Positions 5,548 through 15,277 of a stretch of 39,642 bases of DNA are shown one piece after another (positions within the stretch are counted from its first letter, which is position 1; every line of letters starts with the position of its first letter). Where the stretch lies: the IMG/VR virus record IMGVR_UViG_3300008114_000133, positions 1 to 39,642 of that record. One strand, 5' to 3'. Source of the DNA: a virus. The translations under genes were made by a program, and so were the position numbers. The notes under the pieces were generated by a model. The model made no database searches. It saw only the letters and a list, made by a program, of their open reading frames with translations, and was not told the origin of the DNA.

Positions 5548-5952
5548 ATGGCAATGAAGAACGTATCAGGCGGTAAGGGCAGCCCAGGAATTGCAGGCGG
5601 TACATATACACGCCCTGCTGCAAAGGTTGCTAAAGTTGCAAGCAAAGTAGCAGGTAAAGCAATGTCTGCTGTTGCAAAAAAGAAATCAGCAAAAGAAGTT
5701 GCCAACACTAAAAAAGCAGTTCGTTATGTTGTAGAAAAAGTACAACCTAAAACTATTGCTGAGAATAGTGTAAAGGTACGCAGAGGTAATCCTTCTGAAG
5801 CCAAAAGAATGAATGAGTTTAGCAACAAAAGAACACAAGATATTGCAACTGGTAAAAGAGCAAAGATGGAAGAGTCTTCAGTAAAGAATATGAAGCCAGC
5901 TAAGGTTGTAAAAATCAATTCAGGAACAACAAAGTCTTCAACTAAAAAGTAA
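5548..5952 (+). CDS. Basic Lys/Ala/Val-rich protein (134 aa)
   Basis: The third basic protein in a row has 134 residues and a Gly-rich N-terminus (KNVSGGKGSPGIAGGTYTRP). A stretch of KVAKVASKVAGKAMSAVAKK follows (about 25-45), then a Lys/Ser/Thr-rich tail. The start at 5548 lies 1 bp after the preceding stop. The AKVAKVASKVAGKA type of repeat would form an amphipathic basic helix able to bind DNA or membranes. It could be a minor virion component delivered with DNA; this is inference from composition and from its place directly before the portal gene. Confidence 0.75.
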   Translation: MAMKNVSGGKGSPGIAGGTYTRPAAKVAKVASKVAGKAMSAVAKKKSAKEVANTKKAVRYVVEKVQPKTIAENSVKVRRGNPSEAKRMNEFSNKRTQDIATGKRAKMEESSVKNMKPAKVVKINSGTTKSSTKK

Positions 5953-5965
5953 GTAAGGAACCCCA

Positions 5966-7714
5966 GTGCTAACACCAAAAGAAGTTAACGCGAAGTTAGG
6001 TCGCTTGCAGACCAAGTTTGCAGCCCGCGACCAGCGTATGCGTGACGTCCTTTCGGTGCGTCAAGGAGATCTATCAAAGGTCTACCCTTCGATGTTCTCA
6101 GAGGATTACCCTAAGCCACTCGTAGCAAACTTTATTGACGTTGCTGCCCGTGACTTAGCAGAAGCAATGGCTCCACTTCCATCATTTAACTGCTCTGCGT
6201 CCAATATGGTTTCCGATACAGCCCGTCGCGCTGCTGATACTAGAACTCGTATTGCTAACTTCTATGTCGGCGTATCAGAGTTACAGCTTCAGATGTATGA
6301 AGGTGCCGACTGGTACAACACATACGGAATGATGATTGGTATGGTCGAGATGGACTACGACTCTAACAATCCACGTATGCGCCTGCTCAACCCTTGGGGT
6401 TGCTACCCAGAGATGGACCGCTTTGGCCGCGTAGTCTCTTTGACTCAGGTTCTCAATACTGACACAGAAACTCTTGCATCCCAGTACCCAGAGTTTGCAG
6501 AACAGATTTACAAGAAAAATAACTATCAGCCTGGTAACCCATACATCACTATGGTCCGTTACCACGACGCTGAGCAAGACCTTATCTTCCTACCTGAACG
6601 TCAAAACCTAACTCTTGTACGTACACCAAACCCAGTTGGCAAGTGTCTTGTACACGTTGCTATGCGCCCATCTCTTGATGGTCAAGCACGCGGTCAGTTT
6701 GATGATGTACTAGCAGTACAGCTCGCACGTGCTCGCTTTGCAATCCTACAGATTCAGGCAGCTGAAAAGTCTATCCAAGCACCTATTGCTATCCCACAGG
6801 ATGTGCAGGAACTTGCTCTTGGTCCAGACTCCATTATGCGTTCATCTCAGCCACAGAACATTCGTCGTGTTGGACTAGAACTTCCACCAGGAGTATTTAC
6901 AGAGTCGGGAGTACTAGAACGTGAACTACGGCTTGGCGCTCGTTACCCTGAATCACGATCCGGAAACCTCAACGCGAGTGTTATTACTGGTCGTGGAGTA
7001 CAGGAACTGCAGGCTGGCTTTGATACTCAGATTAAATCCGCACAAGCGCAATTCGCCAGAATGTTTGGCGATCTTATTGGGCTATGCTTTGAAGTAGACG
7101 AAAAGTTATTCTCAAACGTACAGAAGACTATTAAGGGTTCTGAAGATGGAACACCGTATGTCTTGAAGTACACACCTTCTCGTGACATTCGTGGCGAGTA
7201 CGGAGTAGAAGTACGCTACGGAATTATGTCCGGTATGGACCCATCACGTGCAATCATTGCACTTCTTCAGATGCGTTCAGACAAGTTGGTTTCACGCGAC
7301 TATGTACGTCGTGAGATTCCAATGGACCTTAACGTCACACAGGAGGAACAGCGTGTTGATATTGAAGAGATGCGCGATGCTCTTCGCGTTTCTGTTGCCC
7401 AGTACGCACAAGCGATACCGGCTCTTGCGGCGCAGGGGCAAGACCCTTCTCAGATTGTCTCTCGTATCGCAGAGGTTATCAAAGGTCGCCAAAAAGGATT
7501 AGCACTAGAATCAATCGTGGAGAAGGTATTTACACCTGAACCACAGCCAGAAATGGCAACGCCACCAATGGGTGGCCCAGAACTTCCAGCAGCAGGCGCG
7601 GCCCCCGCTCCTGCCTCGCAGCAACCTCCACAAGAACAAGCTGGTCAGGCCCCTGCTGCTGGTCAAAAACCCGATATAGCGACACTACTAGCCGGTATCA
7701 CCGGCGCAGCGTAA
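5966..7714 (+). CDS. Portal protein
   Basis: The 582-residue protein has the size, position and composition of a portal, the dodecameric ring through which DNA enters and leaves the head. It follows the terminase block and precedes internal virion and capsid genes. The N-terminal half has a typical helix-rich portal character (NFIDVAARDLAEAMAPLPSF) and the middle contains the conserved-looking LQAGFDTQIKSAQAQFARMF. The last 60 residues are Pro/Ala/Gln-rich and probably disordered (PEMATPPMGGPELPAAGAAP). The start is GTG 5966, with GTAAGGAA about 7 bp upstream. The family assignment rests on gene order and overall pattern rather than one diagnostic motif. Confidence 0.75.
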   Translation: MLTPKEVNAKLGRLQTKFAARDQRMRDVLSVRQGDLSKVYPSMFSEDYPKPLVANFIDVAARDLAEAMAPLPSFNCSASNMVSDTARRAADTRTRIANFYVGVSELQLQMYEGADWYNTYGMMIGMVEMDYDSNNPRMRLLNPWGCYPEMDRFGRVVSLTQVLNTDTETLASQYPEFAEQIYKKNNYQPGNPYITMVRYHDAEQDLIFLPERQNLTLVRTPNPVGKCLVHVAMRPSLDGQARGQFDDVLAVQLARARFAILQIQAAEKSIQAPIAIPQDVQELALGPDSIMRSSQPQNIRRVGLELPPGVFTESGVLERELRLGARYPESRSGNLNASVITGRGVQELQAGFDTQIKSAQAQFARMFGDLIGLCFEVDEKLFSNVQKTIKGSEDGTPYVLKYTPSRDIRGEYGVEVRYGIMSGMDPSRAIIALLQMRSDKLVSRDYVRREIPMDLNVTQEEQRVDIEEMRDALRVSVAQYAQAIPALAAQGQDPSQIVSRIAEVIKGRQKGLALESIVEKVFTPEPQPEMATPPMGGPELPAAGAAPAPASQQPPQEQAGQAPAAGQKPDIATLLAGITGAA

Positions 7715-7731
7715 CCGAAGGAGGTGCAAAT

Positions 7732-7860
7732 ATGAACAAGGGATCACACGCTCCAGCTCCAGTACAGCCAGTTAAGGTTGATACAAAGGCAGGATCAGTT
7801 AAAGGCGGCAAAGTTGAATTCGGTTATGCCGGACCAGCTCGCAAAGGCAAGAAGGCTTAA
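7732..7860 (+). CDS. Tiny basic protein (42 aa)
   Basis: The 42-residue frame MNKGSHAPAPVQPVKVDTK continues to a Gly/Lys-rich end (YAGPARKGKKA). It has one of the strongest ribosome binding sites in the window (GAAGGAGGTGCAAAT), which is the main reason to accept it. It lies 17 bp after the portal stop. Pro/Ala/Lys composition suggests an unfolded basic peptide, perhaps a virion component related to the basic proteins before the portal. No family recognised. Confidence 0.7.
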   Translation: MNKGSHAPAPVQPVKVDTKAGSVKGGKVEFGYAGPARKGKKA

Positions 7861-7880
7861 TAAGTAGAAAGGCGTGCGGG

Positions 7881-8093
7881 ATGATGGAAGACAATAAAGT
7901 ACGTCCTCCCGTACGCTCTTCTCACTTTATAGTGTTGTTTGCAGAATTCGCATATAACCTAGCAAGTTCAGTAGCAACTTTTTTTGAATCAATATTAGAA
8001 TTAAGCATCTATAATTACAACCGCAAGAGCGAAGAGTCTCAGGCGTGGGAACAGATGACACAAGACCTAGAGACTTTAGAGGAGGACAGATGA
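7881..8093 (+). CDS. Small membrane-associated protein (70 aa)
   Basis: The 70-residue protein has a basic start, a hydrophobic/aromatic central segment (HFIVLFAEFAYNLASSVATF, about residues 15-34) and a strongly acidic tail. The centre could form one membrane or amphipathic helix. Its TGA overlaps the next ATG (ATGA). The ribosome binding site is modest (AGAAAGG, 13 bp upstream). Position between portal and virion proteins suggests a minor morphogenesis role; function unknown. Confidence 0.6.
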   Translation: MMEDNKVRPPVRSSHFIVLFAEFAYNLASSVATFFESILELSIYNYNRKSEESQAWEQMTQDLETLEEDR

Positions 8094-8512
8094 CAACAGC
8101 GCCAATGAATCCATTAGCGGGTCCTTCCGGTCCAGGCAAGTTTTCAACTCGTACCGATAAACTCGATATGGGTTCAACCTCATACGGAGAAGGTCAAGAA
8201 ACTGCGGCTATTAAGTCCGGTGCTACTCTTGCTACTACTCCTGATGTAAAGGGAACGCCAGCATCTGCTGTGCGTCAAGCAGCGCTTACTCCGCTATATG
8301 CTCCAACAGAGCGCCCAGATGTACCTGTTACAGAAGGTATTGATATGGGGCCAGGTGCAGGATCAGAAGCACTTGCTATGCGTAAGGAAGACGACACTAA
8401 TTTTAGAGCAGCTATTGCTGATTACAAGCCAGTATTAAATTTTATTGCAGACCAGCCAAATACCTCACCAGAAACACGTGCAGCTATTAGGCAGTTATGG
8501 GATAATCTGTGA
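8090..8512 (+). CDS. Hypothetical virion-associated protein (140 aa)
   Basis: The 140-residue protein starts at ATG 8090, chosen for the GAGGAGGACAG ribosome binding site and the ATGA overlap with the preceding gene. The first 100 residues are Pro/Gly/Thr/Ala-rich and probably disordered (APMNPLAGPSGPGKFSTRTD). The last 40 form a helical region (RAAIADYKPVLNFIADQPN). It overlaps the giant downstream gene by 4 bp. A scaffold-like or linker role in the head is possible; no family recognised. Confidence 0.7.
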   Translation: MTTAPMNPLAGPSGPGKFSTRTDKLDMGSTSYGEGQETAAIKSGATLATTPDVKGTPASAVRQAALTPLYAPTERPDVPVTEGIDMGPGAGSEALAMRKEDDTNFRAAIADYKPVLNFIADQPNTSPETRAAIRQLWDNL

Positions 8513-11500
8513 GTATATGGAACAGAATTGGTGATGTAGCAACTACTGCAGTAAAGAACACTGCTAAATTTGGCGGTGAAATTCTTGAAGCAACAGGAAG
8601 TGCTGCACGTTTTGCTTGGGATGTAGGAACTGCGCCTTGGAATGGTGCAGAAGAATACAACGGTTTTATTCAACCATTTAAAACTGCTGCAGAAAAAGAA
8701 GGCAAAGATATTATCAAGCCTTTAGCATCTGCTGCAGGCGCTATTATGAAGGTACCTGGCGTACAGCCAGCACTTGAGCGTATTGGTTATATCAACCAAG
8801 AGTACATTCGTGAGCCACTTACTACTGTTGCACTAGCAGTTGGTGAGATTAACAAGCGCGGTGTTACCGGTGAAGGTCCACTTATTGCTGAACTTGGCTA
8901 CTTTGACCCTAACTTATGGCGTAAAGCCTATAAAGGCGCTCAAGAAATTTCATTTGGTCAGGCAGTAGTGGGCGCAGGGCGCTCAGTGTATGACCCAAAG
9001 TTTAATATCTACGATCCAGCACAGCGTGATGCAGCATTTAAGAAGAGTGCTTGGGGCAAAGCCTCATCAGGTGGCGTTGATTTACTAGCACAGTTCTTTG
9101 GTGATGTAACTCTTGCTGGTGGTAAGGTTGCAAAGGTAGCAAAGGCCAGCGAATTAGGCGTGGGACTACTTAAAAATTCAGATGTTGTAGCAAAGGCAGC
9201 TGAAGATATTACTAAGGCTCAGTTTGGCGTTAATAATCGCTTCAGTAAAGTACTAGATGACTTTACTAAGAATGATTCCTTGTACGCTTTAAACCATCCA
9301 ATGGTTAAGTCTTCTTCACAGCCAGGACTATTAGCGCATTTACTAGGTGATTCTGTAGACCGCGATGAAACAGCAATGATTCTACGTTCTGCACTAGGTG
9401 ATCCTGCAGCAATGGATGAACTTCGTTTGCAGCGTGCATATATTACAGACGCATTAGAGGCTGCTCGCGGAGATTTATCCGCAGTAGATGAATTTAAGTT
9501 ATTTGCTGCCCCAGACGGTAGTGGAATGCTACCTTTCTTAAACGATAATCCTACTATTATTAAACAAGCGCAGGATAACTACTCATCTTTAATTGCATCT
9601 GATAAGTATTTTGCTAAGTTAATGCAGGTTGGTGAAGGCGGTGGTTCACTTACACGCACAACTGGTAAGGGACTACAGCAGGCAGAAGATTTCGTAGCAA
9701 CAGCTCGTGCTATTAAGTTCTACGACCAAACAGTAGGCGCAGCTAAACTTGAAGTTTACCAGCCAACTCCATTTCACCGTTTATATCAGAAAATCTCTTG
9801 GAGCCAAGGGGAACGTCCAGCAGGACTTGTAGACTTTAATGACCCAGATTCATATAGAGAAGTCGTTGCAACACTTGAGCGCTTGCGCCCAACATCTGCT
9901 ATTAAAGGAACACCATCTACTGTAAAAAGAGTTGGACTTTTTACCGATGAACAGGCAAACGGTCTTCTTAATAGCTATATTGCTGCAGCAACTCCTGAGC
10001 AAAGATTTATTGCTACCCAAAATATTGAAGAGACTGCAGTAAGAGCGTTAGCTGCCAAGTATAAGATTACAGAAGAAGCAATCAACGACATCTATAACGA
10101 TTACAAAGGTGCTCGTACATCCGCTTTGAAGTCAATCCAAGATCGTGGATTTATGGTTGATACTGACGGTGGGATTATCAAGGTACAGCAACTTGAATCA
10201 CAGAGCGCTGACTTCCTGCCTTTGATGGACTTTGACCTATTAGACAAGGTGCTCAAGCGTAACGCAAATACAATTAACGCTACCCTTGGTCGCGCTTCAG
10301 GCAGAATATTTAACGCAGCAGACGTAGTACAGGACTTGTTTAAGGCTGGAGCTTTGCTTCGCCTTGGCTATACACAGCGTAACGCTATTGATTCACAGCT
10401 TCGTATCGCTGCATCCGTTGGTGCTATGGCATCTCTTCGTCACCTAGGTCCTGGTATCAAGAACATTGTTAATAATTCAGTACGAGTTCCAGCAAGATTG
10501 GTTGATAAGTACAGCCCTCTTGGAACCACTGCAACACTTGAGAAAGTTCAGAAAGCAAGCGTTGGAGTTATTCGTGAACTTGATGAATTAAAGACCAAGA
10601 TTGGTGCAGCAGAAGCCAAGTTGTCTCTTGACCCAGAAGATGTAGATTTACTAGGTGAAGTAAACACACTTAAACTTCTTCAAGAAGAAAAACTTGCTGT
10701 GTATAACAGTTACGCAGAGGCTCTTAATAAGTCTAAAAAGGCACAGCCAAAAGACCGTATCGGTACTGGTACATTTGAAATAACAACATCTGATGGTCAG
10801 GTCTATGAAATAGACGATGCCTTTGGTGGGCCACTAGGTGATATGTTCCGTAAGATTGCCTCATCTGGTAACTCATTTGAACGTATGGTCGATAGCAATA
10901 CTGATATGTACGCACGTAACCTAGCATCAAAGGGTATCGGTGCTGTTCGCCCTACAGATCCTGCTTACTTTGAACAGTGGGCACAGACACTACGTCAGCA
11001 GTTTGGTAACTCTGCTGTAGTAAAGAAACTCGTTAATGGCGAGACTATTGATGATATCGCTAAGTGGCTAAAGACTTCTCCAGAAGGACGTGACCTACGT
11101 AATCGTCTTTCAATACCTTCAGATGAAGCAGTTGAGTACGTTACAAGAATCAGCAACTTCTTTGATACATACTTACCGGTTTCCTCAAACTTGCGTAGCA
11201 AGTTAAGCGATATAACCGCAGAGGATTTGCGCGGTACATTTAAAGACCCAACTGACCTACCTATCATTCACGGACATCTACTTGAAGAGACATTCTTTAA
11301 CAAGTCAGATAACGTAGTAAAGAAGTTTATTAACGGTGCGTTTAAGTTACTTGCAACTTTGCCAGAAGACACATTGGCACGCAACCCATTATACGTACAT
11401 TTCTACCGCGAGGAAGCACGTCGTCGCGTAGATATTGTTGCAGGACTTAAGGGAGATAGAATATCATTTGAGGACCAGCAGAAGATTATGGCTGCAGCTC

Positions 11501-13176
11501 AAAAGTCTGCTCTTCGTGAGATGAAGAAGGTGCTCTTTAATATTGAGCGCAAGAGTAATCTTGCTATGGTTATGAAATACATTAACCCATTCTTCTCAGC
11601 ACAGGAAAACTCTTACAAGACTTGGATGAAGTTTGCAGTAGCAAACCCTGCCATTGTTAATCGTGGTTATATGGTTTGGCAGGCTCCAAATGAAGCTGGC
11701 CTTGTCACAGATCAAGACGGCAATATTGTCCCACCTGGACAAACTTCAGGTAATGACACTATGTGGTTTAGCCTTCCAAAGGGATTAACACAAGCAGTCC
11801 CTGGATTAAAGTCACTTACTGAAATTGGAATTCCTAAAGCATCACTAGATATTATTTTCCAGGGTGGAATGGATGCCTTGTACAACAAGGGTAATCCAAA
11901 TGTATTTAGCGATATATTCCCAACCGGTCCATACGTAGCAATCCCAGTTGCTGAGATTACAAAGAATCAACCTGATACAAGAGAAACTCTTAAGTGGTTG
12001 TTCCCATACGGATATCCAAAGGATGCAGCATCTGGCTTATTGCCAGCTTGGGTACAAAGATTCCAGACACGTGCAGCAGGTCAAGATGACCCACAGTTTG
12101 CTCGTACTTATCAACTTATCTGGAACACAGAACAAATGCGTGCAAAGCGCAATGGACGTGACCCAGTAAGCCCAGAGAAAGTCCTTAGAATGACAAAGGA
12201 CTACTGGAATATGCGTGTTGCTGCAAACCTTATTATGCCGTTTGCCCCACGTTTTGATACTCCTTACAAGTACTACCTCGATAAGACACGTGAGTACAGA
12301 CGTGTATACGGAATCAATGCAGACGCTAAGTTCCTAGAAGACTATCCAGAGTTCTTCTCATTTACATCTAGCCTTTCAAAGAATCCAACTGGTGTTCAAT
12401 CATCAGTTGCTGCTACAAAAAACATTAAAAAGTATGACAAACTTATTGGCGAAGTAGTTGATATTGACCCTAAGTTAGTTGGTTTAATTGTTAACGATCC
12501 TTCCGGATACGAGTTCTCACAATCTGCATACGACTATCTTTACAAGAAGCGTGTGTCAGCAGATGCCCCTGATAGATTCCTTTCATCACAAAGCCCTGCT
12601 GAAGCACAGAAGAAGACTGATGCAGAAAAGGGTTGGATTCAGTACAACAAGTTTGCTGATGCGCTAGACACAGAACTTGCTGCTCGTGGACTAACATCCA
12701 TTCAGCAAACAGGTGCGGAAGACTTGGCTATTATCAAGGCTGCATTTATCAATAAACTTGCAGTACAGACTGACGTTGATGGAAAGCCTATGTTTGATAA
12801 GAAGTCTGGCGAGTATGTACGCACAGCTTGGTATGACGATTACCTTGACTCAGACGGGTCAAAGACTAACCGAGTCATAGCAGGTTTAAGCAAGATTCTT
12901 ACTGATCCAGATTTTATCAAGAACAATAAAAATAATACAACTTGGAAGTCAGTTGACAGATATCTTGAGTTTAGAAAAGTTATCGCAAAAGAACTTCTTA
13001 CTAGAGAAGCAAAGTCAATCGAAGCAAAGTCCAATGCTGATTTAAGAATCATATTTGATGGCTTTATCAATAAGTTAAAGCGTGACGATAAATTAGGTTT
13101 TGCTTATATCCACGATAGATTCTTGTCACAAGACCTAGTAGTAGATAAGCAGCTTACACCAAAGGAAGTTAAATAA
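8509..13176 (+). CDS. Giant probable internal virion / ejection protein (1555 aa)
   Basis: At 1555 residues this is the longest gene, starting at GTG 8509 inside the preceding stop (GTGA). It is mainly helical, with no repeated units. It lacks the coiled-coil and hydrophobic pattern of a tape measure, and it sits between portal and capsid genes, where podoviruses and related phages may encode large internal or ejection proteins. Alanine-rich N-terminal segments (about 60-230) may be membrane-active. A region near 1000-1060 (NPLYVHFYREEARRR, then KYINPFFSAQENSYKTW) resembles conserved parts of large polyvalent phage proteins. No lysozyme, transglycosylase or protease motif was spotted. Its product would be expected in the particle and possibly injected with DNA; this is inference. 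Confidence 0.7.
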   Translation: MSIWNRIGDVATTAVKNTAKFGGEILEATGSAARFAWDVGTAPWNGAEEYNGFIQPFKTAAEKEGKDIIKPLASAAGAIMKVPGVQPALERIGYINQEYIREPLTTVALAVGEINKRGVTGEGPLIAELGYFDPNLWRKAYKGAQEISFGQAVVGAGRSVYDPKFNIYDPAQRDAAFKKSAWGKASSGGVDLLAQFFGDVTLAGGKVAKVAKASELGVGLLKNSDVVAKAAEDITKAQFGVNNRFSKVLDDFTKNDSLYALNHPMVKSSSQPGLLAHLLGDSVDRDETAMILRSALGDPAAMDELRLQRAYITDALEAARGDLSAVDEFKLFAAPDGSGMLPFLNDNPTIIKQAQDNYSSLIASDKYFAKLMQVGEGGGSLTRTTGKGLQQAEDFVATARAIKFYDQTVGAAKLEVYQPTPFHRLYQKISWSQGERPAGLVDFNDPDSYREVVATLERLRPTSAIKGTPSTVKRVGLFTDEQANGLLNSYIAAATPEQRFIATQNIEETAVRALAAKYKITEEAINDIYNDYKGARTSALKSIQDRGFMVDTDGGIIKVQQLESQSADFLPLMDFDLLDKVLKRNANTINATLGRASGRIFNAADVVQDLFKAGALLRLGYTQRNAIDSQLRIAASVGAMASLRHLGPGIKNIVNNSVRVPARLVDKYSPLGTTATLEKVQKASVGVIRELDELKTKIGAAEAKLSLDPEDVDLLGEVNTLKLLQEEKLAVYNSYAEALNKSKKAQPKDRIGTGTFEITTSDGQVYEIDDAFGGPLGDMFRKIASSGNSFERMVDSNTDMYARNLASKGIGAVRPTDPAYFEQWAQTLRQQFGNSAVVKKLVNGETIDDIAKWLKTSPEGRDLRNRLSIPSDEAVEYVTRISNFFDTYLPVSSNLRSKLSDITAEDLRGTFKDPTDLPIIHGHLLEETFFNKSDNVVKKFINGAFKLLATLPEDTLARNPLYVHFYREEARRRVDIVAGLKGDRISFEDQQKIMAAAQKSALREMKKVLFNIERKSNLAMVMKYINPFFSAQENSYKTWMKFAVANPAIVNRGYMVWQAPNEAGLVTDQDGNIVPPGQTSGNDTMWFSLPKGLTQAVPGLKSLTEIGIPKASLDIIFQGGMDALYNKGNPNVFSDIFPTGPYVAIPVAEITKNQPDTRETLKWLFPYGYPKDAASGLLPAWVQRFQTRAAGQDDPQFARTYQLIWNTEQMRAKRNGRDPVSPEKVLRMTKDYWNMRVAANLIMPFAPRFDTPYKYYLDKTREYRRVYGINADAKFLEDYPEFFSFTSSLSKNPTGVQSSVAATKNIKKYDKLIGEVVDIDPKLVGLIVNDPSGYEFSQSAYDYLYKKRVSADAPDRFLSSQSPAEAQKKTDAEKGWIQYNKFADALDTELAARGLTSIQQTGAEDLAIIKAAFINKLAVQTDVDGKPMFDKKSGEYVRTAWYDDYLDSDGSKTNRVIAGLSKILTDPDFIKNNKNNTTWKSVDRYLEFRKVIAKELLTREAKSIEAKSNADLRIIFDGFINKLKRDDKLGFAYIHDRFLSQDLVVDKQLTPKEVK

Positions 13177-14084
13177 TGGCAGATTTTTACGATGCTCTTG
13201 TCAAAGATGGTTCCATAACACAGGAACAGGCAGACGCTGCTCGTGCTGCTAGAAATCAGGGAACTGCTGGCAAGACACCTAAGCCACCTAAGTCTGGTAC
13301 TTTCACACGTACTTATGTAAGTAATAACATACCTGCCGATACTACACTTGCAGATACAGTTAATAAGACATTCCAGAAGTACTATGGCCGTGACGCTTCT
13401 CAGACAGAGTTAACAACCTGGATACCTCAACTTAAGAACAAGTACAAGTCTAAGACAGGTGCTTCTAAGAGCACAGTCAAAGAGACTTACAAGAATGGCG
13501 TTCTAGTAGATACCTCGTATCTTACCGCCGATAATGAAGATCCTTCAATCTTTCTTGAGACTACTATTAAATCTCAGTTGGCCGCAGGAGTACAAGAACT
13601 TAATGAGCTTGCGATTCCGGAAGGTCCTTCTGGTAAGTACTTCGTAGCAGTAAAGAGACTTGCCTCTGATAACGGCATTATGCTTTCAGATTCAGCAGCT
13701 AAGTCATACGCCAATAATATTGTTGCTGGAGTTGTAGATGAGAACACAGTTTTCAATACAATTCGTGAAAGTGCTGCACAAGCCTTCCCATCTTTAGCGG
13801 ATAAGATTAAAGCAGGTCTTGACCTTAAGACACTAGCAGATCCTTATATCCAGTCTATGAGCAATATCCTTGAAATACCAGACACAGCCATTGACCTCTT
13901 TGACCCAAAGATTCGTAACGCTATGGCTTATACTCTTCCAGATGGCAAGGTTGGAACTAAGTCTATCTATGACTTTGAAAAAGAATTACGTCAAGATGAC
14001 CGTTGGCAGTACACAAATAAGGCACGGGAACAAGCAGCATCTGTTGCTACTACCGTCCTCCGAGACTTCGGATTTATGGGGTAA
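13176..14084 (+). CDS. Probable internal virion protein (302 aa)
   Basis: The 302-residue protein begins at ATG 13176, overlapping the giant gene's TAA (TAATG). Residues 1-45 contain a short helix and a Pro/Lys linker (GKTPKPPKSGTF). A motif FQKYYGRDASQTELTTW near 66-82 recalls the xYYGRxAxxxExxxW pattern in DUF4214-like and internal phage proteins. The remainder is helical. Together with its neighbours it probably forms the internal or ejection set. It has no enzymatic signature. Confidence 0.65.
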   Translation: MADFYDALVKDGSITQEQADAARAARNQGTAGKTPKPPKSGTFTRTYVSNNIPADTTLADTVNKTFQKYYGRDASQTELTTWIPQLKNKYKSKTGASKSTVKETYKNGVLVDTSYLTADNEDPSIFLETTIKSQLAAGVQELNELAIPEGPSGKYFVAVKRLASDNGIMLSDSAAKSYANNIVAGVVDENTVFNTIRESAAQAFPSLADKIKAGLDLKTLADPYIQSMSNILEIPDTAIDLFDPKIRNAMAYTLPDGKVGTKSIYDFEKELRQDDRWQYTNKAREQAASVATTVLRDFGFMG

Positions 14085-14086
14085 CA

Positions 14087-15268
14087 ATGGCTAAGAAAAA
14101 ATTAGAACCAACAGTTACTATTGGTGGAGCACCGGCTGGATATAAGCCTGCTACAACACTTCAACCAACTGTAACTATTGGCGGTGCGCCTGCAAGTTAT
14201 CAACCTACAGCAACACCTAATTACATTACCGGAGAGAACGTTCCTGGGGTAAAGACAACACCTAAAGTTACTGAAGAAACTAAAGCTACAAAGGAAACAA
14301 TATCGGCTACTCCAGTAATTCCTAATTCTGGTCTTAACGCCGATGAAGTTCAGACTCTTATAAAGAGTTATACTTCTGATGTACTTAATAGAATGAGCCA
14401 AGAGGAAAAGACTGCAGAGCGCCTTAGCGCTTACAACATCCTTCGTATGGAGTTTGAGCAGTATGGCTTAGGGTCTTTAGTTACAGACATCAAGAATCTA
14501 CTTATTAACGATACTCCAGTATCTGAGTTTGGTCTACGCTTGCGTGGAACTGATGCTTACAAGGATCGCTTTAAGGCTAACGAAGCACGCATTGCTGCGG
14601 GTCTTTCAGCCCTTAGCCCTGCTGAGTATGTAGCACTAGAGGACCAGTACCAGAATGTTATGCGTAACTATGGACTTCCTGCTACCTATTACACAAAGGA
14701 TAAGACAGGCAAGCAAGCTGGATTCGAGAAGTTTATTGCTGGAGATGTATCTGCTACAGAGTTAGAAGACAGAATCTCTACAGCACAGAAGCGCGTTATT
14801 AACGCCAACCCAGAGGTATCTAGTGCTCTTAAGGCATTCTACCCAGACATTAACAATGGCGATATCTTGGCTTACGCACTAGATCCATCACAGGGTCTTG
14901 AAGGAATTAAGCGCAAGGTAACAGCTGCTGAAATCGGTGGCGCTGCTATGGCACAGAACTTGTCAACAACAGCAGCACGTGCAATGGAACTTGCTGGTTA
15001 TGGAGTTACTAAGGAACAAGCACAACAGGGCTATCAGACAGTAGCCGGTGTTGCCCCACGTGGAGCACAACTTGCTGAGATTTATGGTCAGTCACCATAC
15101 GGACAGACAGAAGCAGAACAAGAAGTATTTGGTCTTGCGGGTTCTGAGGCAGCATCTGCTCGCCGTAAGAAACTAACAGGACTTGAAAAGGCTGCATTCT
15201 CTGGTACTACCGGAGCAGCAGCAGGAGCACTTGGCCGAGAAAGAGCAATGGGCCAAGGCCAAATATAA
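14087..15268 (+). CDS. Probable internal virion protein with N-terminal tandem repeat (393 aa)
   Basis: The 393-residue protein opens with two copies of a short repeat, PTVTIGGAPAGYKPA (about residues 8-22) and PTVTIGGAPASYQPT (about 27-41), a likely binding or linker motif. A disordered Thr/Lys segment follows to about 85, then a helical core, and the end is Ala/Gly-rich (SGTTGAAAGALGRERAMG). ATG 14087 lies 2 bp after the previous stop. It completes the three-gene block between portal and scaffold, and the operon context suggests a structural internal protein. Confidence 0.65.
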   Translation: MAKKKLEPTVTIGGAPAGYKPATTLQPTVTIGGAPASYQPTATPNYITGENVPGVKTTPKVTEETKATKETISATPVIPNSGLNADEVQTLIKSYTSDVLNRMSQEEKTAERLSAYNILRMEFEQYGLGSLVTDIKNLLINDTPVSEFGLRLRGTDAYKDRFKANEARIAAGLSALSPAEYVALEDQYQNVMRNYGLPATYYTKDKTGKQAGFEKFIAGDVSATELEDRISTAQKRVINANPEVSSALKAFYPDINNGDILAYALDPSQGLEGIKRKVTAAEIGGAAMAQNLSTTAARAMELAGYGVTKEQAQQGYQTVAGVAPRGAQLAEIYGQSPYGQTEAEQEVFGLAGSEAASARRKKLTGLEKAAFSGTTGAAAGALGRERAMGQGQI

Positions 15269-15277
15269 ATAGACCTG

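Noticed and set aside
7881-8093. Holin candidate near the portal gene
   Set aside because: Its central segment is hydrophobic but mixed with charged and polar residues and lies far from the endolysin; the genes at 29308 and 29960 fit better.
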